Origin: Gallionellales bacterium CG03_land_8_20_14_0_80_55_15
Lineage (GTDB): Bacteria; Pseudomonadota; Gammaproteobacteria; Burkholderiales; Gallionellaceae
Assembly (NCBI GenBank): GCA_002780675.1
Contig: PEUR01000221.1
Span: 1-15,568, forward strand
Direction of reading: 5' to 3'
DNA: 15,568 nucleotides
Both the position numbers and the translations under genes were made by a program. The notes beneath the pieces were generated by a model. That model did no database searches, had not been told where the DNA came from, and saw nothing but the letters and a program-made list of their open reading frames with translations. Below are positions 15,065-15,568 of this stretch, piece after piece (positions within the stretch are counted from its first letter, which is position 1; each line of letters begins with the position of its first letter).

Positions 15065-15568
15065 ATGGCACAAAATGAAAATTACCTCGTCTGGATAGAC
15101 ATGGAAATGACGGGGCTCAATCCCGATACCGACCGCATCATCGAGGTCGCCATCGTCATCACCGACAATAATCTGGAAACCGTTGCCGAAGCCCCTGTGC
15201 TGGTGGTGCATCAGCCCGACAGCATCATGGACGGCATGGACGCGTGGAATAAATCCACCCACGGCAAGTCGGGACTCATCGAGCGGGTCAAGGCTTCCAC
15301 GCTGGACGAGGCCGCAGTGGAAGCGCAGATGCTGGCTTTTCTCAAGGAATACGTCACGCCGCGCACATCGCCCATGTGCGGCAACTCCATCTGCCAGGAC
15401 CGGCGTTTCATGGCGCGTACCATGCCGAAATTCGAGGACTATTTTCATTACCGCAATCTGGATGTCAGCACCCTCAAGGAACTCGCCAAACGCTGGAAGC
15501 CGGACATGGCGAAGGGCGTAAAGAAGCACGGCAAGCACGAGGCGCTGGCCGACATCTACGAATCCATC
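15065..15568 (+). CDS. orn: Oligoribonuclease (3' end beyond the window)
   Basis: The first 168 residues of a protein normally about 180 long. Orn is a 3'-to-5' exonuclease of the DEDDh group that degrades 2-5 nt RNAs, including pGpG, the product of c-di-GMP breakdown. Catalytic residues visible are D12 and E14 ([11 protein letters not shown]), D112 (SICQDRRFM), H158 and D163 (KHEALADI). The frame is open at the right edge. The ATG at 15065 is preceded by AGAGGAG at 15048-15054, with ten bases between. It is divergent from the M48–rsgA operon across 84 bases; association of orn with rsgA is common in Proteobacteria. Confidence 0.97.
   Translation, partial: MAQNENYLVWIDMEMTGLNPDTDRIIEVAIVITDNNLETVAEAPVLVVHQPDSIMDGMDAWNKSTHGKSGLIERVKASTLDEAAVEAQMLAFLKEYVTPRTSPMCGNSICQDRRFMARTMPKFEDYFHYRNLDVSTLKELAKRWKPDMAKGVKKHGKHEALADIYESI

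Overview
The gene content points to a betaproteobacterium, probably an autotrophic or iron/sulfur/ammonia-oxidising type in or near the Nitrosomonadales. This is inferred from the families present: a RegB-type redox kinase, an argB–pyrimidine-nucleotidase pair, a non-cluster CobD/CbiB protein, SrkA with DUF1415, and an M48–cytochrome–PhhB–RsgA run opposite orn. No rRNA or marker gene fixes the genus. I see no insertion sequence, phage, CRISPR array or tRNA. The window is densely coding, with no gene-free stretch over 300 bases.

Layout. (1) 1–1062, minus: a RegB/PrrB-type membrane histidine kinase cut by the window edge, divergent from a PCuAC copper chaperone (1176–1667, plus). The short gap holds a perfect 17-bp dyad matching the RegA/RegR-box pattern, almost equidistant from the two predicted -10 elements. 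(2) 1825–4494, plus: argB, a HAD pyrimidine-5'-nucleotidase overlapping it by one base, and a divergent type I-beta DAHP synthase-like enzyme. (3) 4680–5171, plus: a histone-H1-like Lys/Ala/Pro protein with a C-terminal DUF2934 domain, with a strong promoter and a bidirectional terminator. (4) 7359–5262, minus: a three-gene unit of two paralogous exported DUF2145 proteins flanking a small exported Ala/Ser-rich protein. (5) 7504–10269, plus: CobD/CbiB-family membrane protein, SrkA kinase, DUF1415 protein. (6) 12024–10266, minus: a Rossmann–PAS–GGDEF diguanylate cyclase followed by YccF. (7) 14980–12182, minus: M48 protease, small c-type cytochrome, PhhB and RsgA packed into one operon. (8) 15065 to the edge, plus: oligoribonuclease orn, divergent from the M48 operon.

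How the genes fit together. The left end looks like a redox/copper module: the kinase carries a periplasmic Met/His-rich loop and the neighbour delivers copper to cuproenzymes such as cytochrome oxidase. The DUF2145 unit is the least explained part. Its His and Cys motifs resemble a permuted papain-like fold, and a 95-bp tract is nearly identical between the two copies while the flanks are about 26–30% divergent, which suggests gene conversion. The cyclase makes c-di-GMP and Orn degrades its breakdown product pGpG, but the two are separated by the M48–rsgA operon and need not be co-regulated. The rest is mostly housekeeping: arginine and aromatic biosynthesis, ribosome maturation and pterin recycling.
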